Shown: positions 10,301 through 23,100 of the stretch, one piece after another
How the letters are laid out: each line of letters starts with the position of its first letter
Position numbering within the stretch: the first letter of the stretch is position 1
From: an uncultured Amylibacter sp.
GTDB lineage: Bacteria > Pseudomonadota > Alphaproteobacteria > Rhodobacterales > Rhodobacteraceae
Assembly: GCA_947497475.1 (NCBI GenBank)
Contig: CANMGS010000004.1
Coordinates: forward strand, 1 to 64,000
DNA: 64,000 bases
Reading direction: 5' to 3'
The notes under the pieces: generated by a model
Database searches by the model: none
What the model saw: only the letters and a program-made list of their open reading frames with translations
Told to the model about the DNA's origin: nothing
Made by a program: the position numbers and the translations under genes

Positions 10301-10924
10301 GCTGCAGAAATAACTGCACGATATAAGATTAACGAAGAAGCACGATTATTGTTTAATCTAGAAGGTGTGAAAAGTGACAATGCAACGGCATCCATCCCAG
10401 ACGCCGAGTATTTAGAAGGCACAATCGGGTATGCATTACGCCCAATTGATAATGATCGTCTGAATATTCTCGCAAAATATACATATCTATTCGATATGAC
10501 TGAGCGTAATATTGGTTCAACAGCTGCTTCAGGGTCATTCTTAAACTCCCCTCGCCAACGCGCTCATGTTCTAAGTTTTGATGCAAGTTATGATATAAAC
10601 AACCACTGGACGATTGGTGGTAAAATAGGTGGTCGTTGGTCTGAACAAGACAATGGAACTGGGTTTGTCTCCAATAATGCAACCTTAGGAGTGATAAATG
10701 CTCGCTATCACGTTGTTCACAATTGGGATGCATTAATTGAGGCAAGACAACTCACAGCTCAGGATTTAGGCTCTGACACTGGTCTCTTGGCAGCATTATA
10801 CCGCCATGTAGGTAACAACTTTAAAGTTGGGTTAGGATATAATTTCGGACAATTCTCTGATGATTTGACTGACGTAACTTACAATGATGAAGGCGTCTTC
10901 CTTAACATTGTCGGTAAGTTCTAA
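7331..10924 (+). CDS. Large outer-membrane beta-barrel protein paired with the giant repeat proteins
   Basis: About 1,197 residues. An ATG at 7325 overlaps the previous stop, but the purine-rich GGGGGAGA at 7316-7323 is better spaced (about 8 nt) from the ATG at 7331, so that start is preferred. A signal peptide is visible (hydrophobic stretch ending SQAHA before QNC). The N-terminal half has Ig/CNA-B-like segments and a conserved-looking stretch with YYPVYGDDST and KLYVKLEKDDSHILWGNF. From about residue 540 to the end, alternating amphipathic strands rich in Tyr, Gly and Arg (for example RLRFYYDNFED) indicate a beta-barrel, and the protein ends in phenylalanine (FLNIVGKF), the usual BAM recognition ending. 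No TonB box or plug domain was recognised, so a TonB-receptor role is not supported. Context suggests it anchors, exports or displays the flanking giants; that role is inference. Confidence 0.8.
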   Translation: MEKYSTILFASLSRQAFLGVTTALISVLGVSQAHAQNCALDNGTLVDDCKHTNQGTVVDLPLQSNVELEDIPTLSTEGFEISVDGDPISEDGAIQKGKPGIEATKRRQDLSLAAADISVKFDGLDTRPRLDVETIGEKTEYKAGDSVTFRNRMNYPAFTRKGEIRILDKAVRGKPKIIAVLPLNPNGTVTTTVPQGDGLVYIYRVYDARGRFDETAPASLGSKSRRGLIDDVEEGTDSAVIRRIPVYGGAVTVSGTNVRSGSTVNTLGETVRPDADGDFVLQRILPTGDHIVSVDVAGGPSLERDIEIPGHDIFYTGLVDVTLRHNLKDQLEDATGEPYDKTVARGRVAFYLKGKIKGEYLLTAAADTGQEDLKNLLRNFDEKNPRSLLDRIDPEDYYPVYGDDSTSEVDAPTAGKLYVKLEKDDSHILWGNFKSEIKETEYLRNERTLYGAQAIYRTPKQTSRGHARTEIQLYAANPDTIPQRDVFRGTGGSTYFLKFQDITRGSETLLIEIRNPTTGQIIERKTLVYGVDYDINYVQGLVILRAPLSGSGASNDLISSNPNGDNDAFLIANYDHTPTASNLDTFSYGARVQTWVTDKLRFGATLQNENLGTSDQKAYGADLLYQFTERTFVELEYAKTDGDSVNLDESLDGGLTLLNNTNVGTSGRAYRFNAQADLQDLGANIKGVIGGYYEDRSAGFSTLSYRSSNDEELWGIDVELEPTENTRLRFYYDNFEDSAGRHLREGGIEAGFRTSENLTWDVGLEHIDENSPTDPTRTGKRTDAAVRLTYDPNDEYKIYGFGQGTISRSGGLEGNSRAGIGGEAKINENWRISGEISGGTTGLGARAYVNYDRDENNSYYFGYTRDPNREFGGVNLDGRDKGSFVIGARRKINDSLTVYGENTYDLFGVHKSLTSTYGADYEYDDFWTFTGGIETGRVTDPRAAVASNFRRRAISLGSTYKDEDLSVRTRIEYRKDAGNISGVNRSTDTIAAEITARYKINEEARLLFNLEGVKSDNATASIPDAEYLEGTIGYALRPIDNDRLNILAKYTYLFDMTERNIGSTAASGSFLNSPRQRAHVLSFDASYDINNHWTIGGKIGGRWSEQDNGTGFVSNNATLGVINARYHVVHNWDALIEARQLTAQDLGSDTGLLAALYRHVGNNFKVGLGYNFGQFSDDLTDVTYNDEGVFLNIVGKF

Positions 10925-10972
10925 GATATAAAACGAATATTTATCATGTGCAATTAAAGCACTATACAGTTT

Positions 10973-11006
10973 AGCTTCGCATGTTTTTCTGATTTCAAGC
11001 GAAGCT
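10973..11006. repeat. Inverted repeat between barrel gene and second giant
   Basis: Arms AGCTTCGC (10973-10980) and GCGAAGCT (10999-11006), 18-nt spacer. No T-run follows, so a Rho-independent terminator is doubtful; it could be an RNA hairpin or a protein-binding dyad. Confidence 0.35.
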
Positions 11007-11138
11007 TACTGTTGAGTTCGCCTAATTTTAGCCTACAATAGATTGTAAATTGTTATTAATACTAACCTTTTAGTTGTGAGTTGGTGCCAGCAAAGCACCC
11101 AAGCCTCGAAAAACTCAATGCAATGTGGAGAAAGCCAT

Positions 11139-14100
11139 ATGGCGAATAGGTTTCCAGAATACCAGAAAACCTCATTATTACAATATCTTGCAGCATTTAT
11201 AGGACTGGTATCATTATTGATACCGCTAAAAACTTACGCAACAACATTCACCACAACTGTTCCAGGAACATCCATTACTTTACCTACAGACTATCCACAA
11301 GCGGGTGGTGTCGCGATGGTGTATGTTGGTGTAAATGGAAACATATATTATCAGTTTTCTGACCCTGCAGGTGCTTTCCGCGGCTTTAACTCTAATGCAA
11401 ATCCGCGACAATTTCAGGGCAATCCATTTACAATTAATTCTCCATTACAACTAGACTGTGGCTTTACCGATTGCCGAACTTATTTCGGAGGCGACATTGC
11501 AAACATGTATATACGGTTTTCCGCTTATGATGGCGATACACAGCGCAACGGTTTTGACGAAGACGACATTTCACTTGTTTTAAATGGTTTCAATATCGGC
11601 AACTGGTCGGACATTCAAACAGAGCTGACAAACAACTCAGGAACAGTATCACAAGGTTTTACAACCGGCTTTGGTAATAACACATTCAATACGGGTTGGT
11701 TTGAAACAACAAACCAAGCTTTGCTCAATGATATCCTAGATAGTGGTGAAGTAACCACACAAGTTTTTGATAGAGACCCTAATGATAACTTTTGGGATTT
11801 CAGACGTGGCCCAAGACTGAATAATGCAGAAATAGTAACGGTAGCACCTGGTTACACAATCGAGAAAACATCTGACAGATCGACATTCACTGCTGTTGGG
11901 GATGTGATTAATTATGAATATAAGGTCTCTAATATTGGCTCGGTACGTATTACGAACCTTTCAGTTACTGACGATAAAATTTCTAACGTACAATGTCTCG
12001 ATACAACAATCATTGCTGTTCCCTTTGGCACAGCAGAACCAGATAGCGCAATTTGTACAGGTCAATATACTGTTACCCAAGAAGATTTTGACAATGAAGC
12101 TGTTACAAATATAGCCAATGCCATTGGTACACCAGAATTTGGAGTCCTTGGTAACTTAACAGATACCCTAACTGTGACAGGCCCCTCAATTAGTCCAAGC
12201 ATAGAAGTCCGCAAGTCAACAACATTAACTAATTTTAGCAATGCTGGAACAACAATACCTTATAATTTTGAAGTGGAGAACACTGGTGATGCAACACTAA
12301 CGAATGTAGTCGTTACGGATGCCCGCATTCCAAGTCTATCATGTTCTTTTGCGACTCTTGCCCGCGATGCAATAGAAACATGCTCTGGCACTTATACTGT
12401 TACTCAGGCAGATGTTAATGATTTCATTATCAACGGCAACCAACTTCAAAATACTGCGTCTGTAACAAGCCTTGCACCAAATGGGTCAACGCCAAGTGAC
12501 ACAGATGTAAACAACCTTGACGGGCCAACATCTCAGCCAGCATTTACAATCAATAAATTGGCATCAAATTCAAATTTTCAAAATGTTGGTCAAGTTATTA
12601 ACTACCAATTTCAAGTCCGAAATACTGGCAACGTCGACCTACCAAGTCCACCAGCAATTACGGATAGCTTGGGTATACCTGTAAATTGTCCAGCTGGCGC
12701 AATAGCTGTTAACGAACTACGCACATGTACGGCTCAATATACTGTCACACAGCCAGATATTGATGCTGGGAAAATTGATAATACAGCCAATGCAACAATT
12801 ACTGTTGGTGGCGTTACAGCATTAGGAACAAGTAATGTATCTGTTCCAGCAGTCCGCAATACTGGGCTACAATTCGTTAAGAGGTTAACACCAGGCTCAA
12901 CATCCAGCTTTGACGATACTGGCGTAACACTGAGTTATGACTATGAATTAAGAAACACAGGAAATGTCACCCTCCAAAACCCAAGTGTTATTGACGATAA
13001 AACAACTGTCGTTTGCACAGAGGCATCTATCGCACCACAACAACAAATTATCTGTACCGCGAGTTATGATACAACCCAGGAAGATTTAAATGCGGGTAGC
13101 GTTACAAACGTGGCTACAGCAAGTGCAACACCTTTTGGCGAAACAACACCTCTAACGTCTACGCAACAATCCGTAACAGTCAATGGGCAGCGCTTACCTG
13201 CATTATCTCTGGACAAGGTTGGTGGCACAGCCACACCTGCCTTCACGGTAGGTTCAACTATTACATATACATTTAATATCACAAACTCAGGCAATGTAGA
13301 CATCTTAGACCCGATCACGATAACAGATGATAAGATTGGCAATTTTCCATGTTTGTCTGGCCCACTAGTACGGGGAGCCACAGACAGCTGTACAGCCGTT
13401 TATACTTTAACTTCTGCAGACATCTCTGCAAATTCCGTTACTAATATTGCAACTGCATCGGATGGAATAGTTACCTCACCATCGGACTCGGAAACTGTCG
13501 CAAATACAACACCACCCGAAATCACGCTGTCTAAAGCTGCTGACATATCTCCAATTCCAGCAGGCACCACAACTGTTGGATACACATTTACTGTCGTAAA
13601 CAGTAGCAGTACTGTACAAATTATTAGGTCAAGTTCACCAATTACAATCGACGACCCCAAAATTGGAGCAGTCGATTGTACAACAAACCAACCCACAACT
13701 TTCAATCCAGGAGACAGCTTCACTTGTACAGGGACTGCAACGCTCAATCAGGCAGAAATTGATGCAGGTGAAGTCATCAATACTGCAACAGCTTCCTTTC
13801 CTTTTACTTTGGGCGGAACAGCTTCGACATTCACAACGCCTTCTGCAATTGCAACAACACCAATAACTGAGAACTTAAATTATCGTTTTGATAAAACTGG
13901 GCCAACAAACTTTACGACGGTAGGGGAAACATTAACTTATACTTTTGAAGTTGAAAACTTAGGGAATGTGACCTTAACCCAAGTCAACATAACAGACCCT
14001 TTAATACCAACGTTAAGTTGTCCGATTACAAACCTTGCACCGAGCGCAACAACGAGCTGTACAGGTGACTACATAGTAACTCAAACTGATGTAGATAGCG

Positions 14101-17100
14101 GCCAAATTGATAATACCGCAACGGCAACAGGTCTAACCGCAAGTGGTGGACAATTAGATATGACATCCGTTCAAACATCCACGCGTCCAGCACAAGTCGC
14201 TGACACTCAATTCACAGTAGACAAAACGGCAAATTTAACAGCTTTTAACGCTGTGGGTGATGTCATCACATATGCAATTGAAGTTCAAAATACTGGTCTG
14301 CAAACATTAACATCCGTTTCAGTTACAGATGTCTTAGACCCAGGATTTTCTTGTATGATTTCATCAATTGTACCAGGGCAAATGGACAGTTCATGTACTT
14401 TCACACACATTGTTACGCAAGCTGACATAGATGCGGGAGGAATCATAAATATCGCCAGTGCAACCTCTGGATCAGTTGGGCCTATCACAAGTACTTTAAC
14501 AATACCTGGCCCAACACGTGTTGCAGACTTCTCAATAGAAAAAAATGCATCAGGAGCATATAATTCAGCTCTAGATACAATAGATTTTACAATTAAAGTT
14601 AAAAACACTGGCAACGTCACGCTCAGTACAGTTGATGTATCTGATGCAACGCTTTTTTCTCCAGCACAAACGTGTCAAATTACAAATCTACTTCCAAATG
14701 CAGAGGATACAACAACATGTGTTTTCACCTATACAGTTCAACAAGCCGATGTTGACATAGGTGTTATCAACAACACTGCAACAGCAACAGGCTTAGGTGC
14801 AGACGGCACAAGCATTCCAGAAAAATCCGCAAGTGAGCAAGTGAACGGGCCAACCGAAAATGCATCTTTAAACGTTGCAAAAGTAGAAGACACCCCCACA
14901 GGTGACTATACAAACCTACCAACGACTGAAAGCTTCACAATTACAGTCGAAAATACGGGTAATGTCACAATTACAAATGTCGTTGTTACAGATGATCTGA
15001 TTGGGCTGAATTGTACAATTGCATCAATAGACCCAGGCGTAACGGCAACATCATGCAGTAGTGGTTTGATGACTGGAACTTATACGGTCACACAGGCCGA
15101 TATTGACAACGGTTCATTCGAAAATACTGCAACGGCTACAGGCTCAACAGTAAGAGGTGCGTCTCCTACATCGACAGGGCGTGTAACTTTAACAGGCCCT
15201 GCAATGGATCCTGCTTTAACAGTCGTTAAATCTACTACTTTTATAGGCACCTATGATACGGTCGGCCAACAAATTGACTATAATTACTTAGTCACAAATT
15301 CTGGTAATCAAACTCTTTTATCAAGCATTACAATCTCCGATGACCAAATTCCTTTAGTATCTTGCCCTGCTTTAACGGGTGGTACTTTCGCACCAAATGA
15401 TACACTTACCTGTACGGGGTCATATCTTGTCACACAGGAAGACATTGACAGAGGATCCATTACAAATATTGCATCCGCAACAAACACAACCAACGGTGTT
15501 ACAACAACCTCTACAAATGCAACTCAGCAAGTTTTTGCAACACAAAACCCGGTTATTTCACTAGACAAGCGTTTAAAATCGACATCCCTCGGTACATATA
15601 ATGCAGAAAATGACACTGTGATCTATGAGTATGTCGTAACCAACACAGGTAATACAACAATTACCAATGACATATTTATTGATGATAATAGGTTTCCTAC
15701 AGATTTAACATGTACCGTCGGTGGCACTGACTTAGCGCCAAATGCGCAAATAATATGTGAGCAAACTTATATAATACAACAGGCAGATGTTAATGCAGGA
15801 AGTGTCACAAATACCGCACAAGCTTTCACAGGGCCAAATTTAGCAGCGGCTACATTAACATCAAATACAGACCAAGTAACTGTCACAGCTATACAAAGTC
15901 CTGCGCTTACAATTACAAAAACTTATATTGAAGGTTTAAGCGAAGATCCTTTAGATGATCCGGCCGCGACTGATCTCTTTGTAGAAAACGAAGTTCTTGA
16001 TTATGATTTTACAATCACAAACTCTGGCAATGTAAGTATAACATTAGATCCAGCAACAGTTATTTCAGATAATCGCATTGGCCCATTTATTTGTACAGGG
16101 ACACCACCACTACTAGAGCCTGGGGAAAGTCACACCTGTAGTGCAAGCTATACGATAGTATCTGCTGATATAGCACTAGGGGCAGTCACAAATATTGCAT
16201 CCGCGTCTGGTACGTTTGGCATAGATACCATTACATCTCCAACAGATGATGCTCTCTTTCCTGTTGATGCTATGCCTGCTGTAACAATTGAAAAGCTTGC
16301 AGATGTTACTACGTTTAATGCAGTAAACGATCCAATTATTTACACTTATAATATAACCAATACTGGCAATACTGATCTTCCAAGCCCAGGCACAGTGACC
16401 GATGATAAATTTACAACAACAGGGCCACTAACATGTAATGACCCATCCGGTGGCGTTTTCTCAAGACTAGAAACAACACCTACAGAGATCGCAACATGTA
16501 CACAAACATACTTCGTTACTCAGGAAGATTTAGATGCAGGCTTTGTCACCAACGAAGCATTTGCCTTAACCTCTTTTAACAGCTTACCTGTACAATCACC
16601 CGCTGCAATCGTAACGGTTACTGGGGATACAACAGCAACATTACTTTTAACTAAAACGGTATCACCAACGGCACCTGCCGATTTAAATGATCTACTTACC
16701 TATACTTTGACCGCCAGCGCATCAGGAAACCAAACAATCTCAGGGGTCGAAATAACGGACCCACTTCTTTCTGGCCTTACCTGTAGTCAGGGCACAACGA
16801 CATTAACAACCGCAAATCTAGATCCTAATGGTGATCCATTAGTCTGTACTGGAACTTTGACTGTTACTCAGGAAATGCTTGATGCAGGTGAGGTTGTAAA
16901 TACAGGGAATGCGCGTGGATCAGCTCCAGACGGCTCCAATGTTACCACAAGCGCAGAGAATAGATTAACCACTATTACTGCATTACCTAGTCTATCTATC
17001 ATCAAACGTATTGATCCCGTACCTACGGCTGTTGGTGACCCATCTTATAGTGCCGTAGATCAAGACGTCACATTTGTGATCGACGTTCAAAATACTGGGA

Positions 17101-20100
17101 ATGTAACAATAGAAAATGTGAACGTCACAGATAGCATCATTGCTGGTACGTGCTCGATTGGCACTTTAGCGCCAGGAGCCACAGACAGTAGCTGTATATT
17201 TGTAAAATCTATTACTCAAGAGGACATCGATGCTGGTAGTTTTGTAAATGAAGCCACAGTTGATGGAGATCCCGCTATAGGTAGTCTCACACCTATGACT
17301 GGTAATGTCACTGTATTTGGCCCTGAACGCGAACCATCCTTTGCAATTACAAAAAATGCAGATGTAAATGATTTTGATGAACAAGGGGATTTAATTACAT
17401 ATACATATCTTGTTGCAAACACAGGAAACATCACGCTCTTTGATCAACCTGTTATTGTTGATGATAAGATTGGCACATTCGATTGCGGAACAATACCTGC
17501 GACAGGTTTGGCTCCTTTAGATAGTGTTACATGTACGCAAACATACTCCGTCACACAATCAGATGTTGATGCTGGCTTCGTAACCAATATCGCTTCTGTA
17601 ACATCAACAGAAGTAACTGAAGCAGCAACAGCTACCGAAACTGTTAATTCAACACGTACACCCAGCCTGAGCTTTACAAAAGTTGCCACAATTTCAAGTG
17701 GCGCTACAACCGCAGCTGTAGGAGATACAATTACGTATACGTATACAGTGACAAACACTGGAAATGTCACACTCACAAATGTGGATGTGGAAGACGATCA
17801 AACCAGTGCCTCAGGAACAGCGGCACTTACAGTTTCTGATGATACCTTACTAACAGACAATGGTTTGCTCAATGATAGTTCCGATCCTAGTGGCTCCAAT
17901 AGTATTTGGGATAACTTGGCACCTCTTGATGTTGTTACCTTCACGTCGACATATATTGTTCAACAAGCTGATATTGATCTTGGGAACGATTTATCAAATA
18001 CGGCAACAGTCAGCGGAGCAGGGCCACCTGGAACAATTTCACCTCAGCAACAAGTCACCGTAGACGTACCAGTCGAAGCAGCAGACCCAACTCTTGAAGC
18101 AATAAAAACAATCTCAAACAGCACTGGAAACACTGCTGGAGATACAATCACATTCGAAATTACTATCGAAAACAAAGGTAATGTCACATTAGACAATGTT
18201 ATACTTACCGACACTATAAGTAGGACGGATACAACACCGTTAACATTAACATCTGGCCCAACATTACAATCAGGAGATAACGGTGTAGCAGGTGATCTAG
18301 AAGTCGGCGAAACATGGATATACCAAGCGACCTATATATTAACCCAAGAAGACATTGATGCTGGTGGTATATCAAACACTGTTCTAGTGGAAAGCACAGC
18401 ACCAGACGGCAGCCCTGTAAATGACATATCTGGCGATGGTACCCTTGCGGGCGCTGATAATCCAACCTTATTCACAATACCATCCAATCCATCTATCTTT
18501 GGAGAAAAATCGATAACATCTTCTACTGTCACTGTTGGAGAAACCGTAGATTTCGAAATCACAATTACAAATAATGGTAATGTAACGTTAACGGATGTGG
18601 ATGTATCAAGCGATAGTCTTACACGCTCTGATACTTTACAGACTCAGTTGGCTTTAACAACGCAACCAAGCTTTGTATCTTCCACAAACGGTTCTCCAAG
18701 CGGTACTTTATTGCCGAATGAAGCCGCCACATACATCGCATCATATATATTGGTTCAAGAAGACATAGATGCCGGTGGTATATCGAATACAGCGGTCGTA
18801 ACAGGCACACCACCAATTGGGTCCCCGATTACAGACATCACAGATAACGATAGTACAAGTGGTGGTCCCGACGACCCAACTGAATTAACAATTCCAGAAA
18901 ATCCGTTATTAGAGCTCGAAAAAAGACTGGCTGTTGGGCAGAATCCTAACTTTTCTACATTAGATGAAATCATCGAATATGAGTTTATTGTAACCAATGC
19001 TGGCAACATAACATTGCCTGGGCCATTCACAATTTCCGACGCTAAAATTGAAGCACAGGGTAGGGCACTGACATGCCCTCCCGTTGCTTCGCCAGGCTTA
19101 GCGCCTGATGCCACGCTCACATGTACAGGTAGTTATCAGATTACTCAGGACGATCTTGATGCTGGTCAATTTGAAAACTCTGCTACGGTTAATGATGGTA
19201 TATCTCCAACAAGTGATCCATCAACATTTACCATACCTGCCGTCCAAACACCTTCTATGGAACTTGAAAAGACAGCAGAAGATATTCCAGCCGCTGATTT
19301 TATAGAAGGTAAAGAGGTAACATATACCTATACTGCTACAAACACGGGCAATATCACACTGATTGATCCGATTATCATCACTGATAACCTAATTCCAGAC
19401 AGCGACTTCACATGCCCTACATTCCCAACAGAAGGCATTGCTCCGCAACAGTCATACGTTTGTACTGCTACTTATACCGTAACCAGTAACGACGTATTTT
19501 TAACAAGCGTCACAAACATTGCCAGTGCCACAAGTGGGACAACTACTTCGCCTCAAACATCTGAAACAATCCCGCGAGCTGGTGTTGCAAATTTAAGTAT
19601 CCAAAAAACAGTAGCACCAGGAACAACATTCTCTGAGGTCGGAGATACGATAGATTACACCTTTACAGTTACCAACTCAGGGACACAGGCATTTGCCAGT
19701 GACGTAATTATAAAAGATGACAGGCTTAGCACGGACTTAATTTGCTTTGATTTCGTTGCTGGTTCATCTGGTACCTTTAACGCTGGCGCGACTGCAACTT
19801 GTTCAGGGAGCTATACTGTTACCCAAGACGATCTTGATGCGGGGGAAATTTTCAATGAAGCTTTCTCACAAACAGAGTTTAGTGATGGGGCAACCCCACC
19901 AAATCTGACTACGGTCGTTTCAGACCCAAGTAACGTTACAACGCCCGCATCAATTGCTGCAGCTTTAACGATTGTAAAAACAGCAACACCTGATCCTATA
20001 ACTATAGTGGGCGAAACCGTTACTTATTCAATTGTGGTCACTAATACGGGCAATCAAACATTAAACACAATCTCTGTTAACGACCCGTTATTACCAACCT

Positions 20101-23100
20101 TAGTTTGTGAAGCAGCTACCCTTCTTCGTGGGGATACCCTTACATGTTCAGATACATATGTCGTTCAACAAGCAGATATTGACGCTGGTTCTCTGGTCAA
20201 TGAAGCAACTGTAACAGCACAAACACCAAATGGGACTCCAATCACAGAATCTACAGAAATTACCACTGCTGTTCCCGCAGCAAATCCTGGGGTTGAAATC
20301 ATAAAAACTGCATCACCAACTACACTTGGACCTGTTGGGAGCTTGGTTACATATCGCTTTGCAGTCAGAAATAGTGGCAATACTACACTTAGCGATTTGA
20401 CCGTTACTGATATTTTAGACGCTAGTTACGAATGTTCAATTATGTCTATTGCGCCAGCAAATATTGATAATACATGTTTTTATGAACTCACTGTAACTCA
20501 AGATATGATTGACGCGGGTAGTTTAGAAAATACTGCAACAGTTAATGGACAAGATGCTTTTGGGACATTGGTTAACAATGACAATAGTATCGAGACTTTT
20601 GGACCAACTCGCACACCATCTTTAGAGGCAACAAAAACATCAACAATCGTTGGTACGGCTGTCGGGCAGATTGTTGATTATCAATTGACTGTAGAGAATA
20701 CAGGCAATGTCACTTTAGACATTACAAATGTGACAGATACTATGACCCGCCTCAACGGTCGCTCCACATCACTCGATGCGCCTTTTATTTTAATAAGCGG
20801 CGATGATGGAGACGGACGTTTAGACGTTGATGAAACATGGGTTTATGAGGCTGCACATACAATTACACAAGCCGATGTGAATGCTGGCGGGTTTAATAAC
20901 ACTGTAAATGTAATCGCAGATAGCCCAGATGGCACAATTGTATCCGATACCTCAGATAATGGGGATGATACCGATGGCAACACAATCGATGATGCAACAG
21001 TTGTGGGGATCACAAGGTTCCCATCTATGGAAGTTGAAAAAACAATATCACAAACAGGCGCTGTTGCAGGAGATGAAGTCAAATTCATTATTAGTGCAAT
21101 CAATACTGGCAACGTCGATATTACTGTAGACAATTTACCGATTGATACGCTGACACGTGCAGATGGCACGTCTCTCACAACAACTGTACCTATTAGATTA
21201 ACAAGTACATCAGATGACGGTGACAACATACTTGAAACGACCGAGCAACTCCGTTGGGAAGTTTCTTATACCCTGACCCAAGATGATATAAATGCTGGTG
21301 GCATATCAAATACAGCGACACTTTCAGGGTTAGGGCCTGATGGAACAACGCCTGTTTCAGATGTCTCAGATAATGGCAATGATAGCGACGGAAACATCAC
21401 CGATGACGCAACTGATTTAAACATTGCTCCAAATCCTAGTATAGAAATACTAAAAGCTGCCACCACGGAAGGTGCTGCTGTTGGCGAAAATATTGTCTAT
21501 AGCTTAACCGTTATAAATAGGGGGAATGTAACGCTCTCAGACATTACGCTGTTAGACATCCTAACACGCGCGGATGGCACAGCTCTTATAATCGCAGACC
21601 CAGCATTTGAATCTACTGTTCCTTCTGGCGCTCCAGAAGGTATAATACAACCTGGTGACACAGCCACATATTCAGCACGATATACTCTAGTCCAAGAGGA
21701 CATTGACGCAGGTGGCATATCCAATACTGCGACCGTATCAGCGACAACGCCATTAAGTGCTACACTTTCCGATATTTCAGATGATCCAAACGACACTACG
21801 AATTCAGGGCCATCTGATCCAACAATCACATCTATAGCGCAAAACCCTTTGTTAACACTTTCCAAGGCAACGCTCTCTACACGTGCACTATTCCCAACCA
21901 TCCAAGAAGCAGTGTTTGAGGTTACGGTTCAAAATGACGGGAATACCACACAAACAGGGATTCAGATATCTGATGACCTCGCAGCATTTGCGGCCCCTGC
22001 AACTGTTCTAACAGCAAATGTAACTGCGACTGGTTTTACATCAGGTTCTGCAAATACTGGATACACTGGCACTGGGGCCAATGAATTACTTTTAGGAAAC
22101 GCTACACTTAGGCCTGGAGACCGCGGAATAATCCAAATTACGACTACATACTCTACAGACGGGAGCGGCTTTCCATCACCTGGATTAAACACGGTAACAG
22201 GATCATCCGACCAGTTAACATTGATCACGCCTGCGGTAACTACTGTCAGTTCAGCCGATACAGACAATGACGGGACACTTGATTCATTAGAAGGTTGTGG
22301 GCCTTCTGATGACCGCGACAATGATGGTATCTGTGACGCAGAAGATTTTGACCCAACAGGATATTTTTACTGCCAAGAAGATGGTCGTATATTAACAGGT
22401 GGTATCATCACGGTAACAGGTGGCGGTTTTACTCAAACGGGCACGGGCACAAATGGACCTATCCGTATACTTCAAAGTGGCATTAATGGTTTCTATCAAT
22501 TTGATGTAACAGCACCTGGTACATACACCCTGAGTTATTCTGATCCAACAGAAGGCGTTGCATCTACGTCGCGCTTACCAATTACCGCTGCAACACCTGT
22601 ATCAACTCTCGTAGATGTAATTGCAGGAACCACAACAACCAATCCACGTATACTTGGTTCAAGCGAAGCTGGTGCTTCTGGTAACTTGGCCGACTTCTCA
22701 ATCGCAGGTAATCCACGCTGGTACACTACATTCACAATTGCAGCTGGGGATCCAAATGTATTTTCAAACAACATTCCGTATCAGGCATGTACAACACCAG
22801 GTAATTTAACGGCAACCAAAGCAGTGGTAGGGCGCTCCGATGTTCGGATCGGTGACTATGTAAATTACCGTTTGGATTTTGACCTTGGCGCTTCAGGTGG
22901 TGCCATTGCGAATGCCACATTGGTCGATCTACTACCAGCGGGAATAGTGTATTTACCAAACTCGGCAATGTTTTCACTCAATGGTGCAACACCAGTCCAG
23001 ACTGAGCCAACAATAACTGGGCGCCGTTTAGAATGGGTTGGCCAAAATATCCCAACGTCATCCACCCTTACAGTTACACTTACAACGCGTGTGGCACCCA

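Noticed and set aside
7331-10924. TonB-dependent receptor
   Set aside because: Barrel-like C-terminus is clear, but no TonB box or plug domain was recognised.
10973-11006. Rho-independent terminator after the barrel gene
   Set aside because: The 8-bp stem has an 18-nt loop and no T-tract follows.
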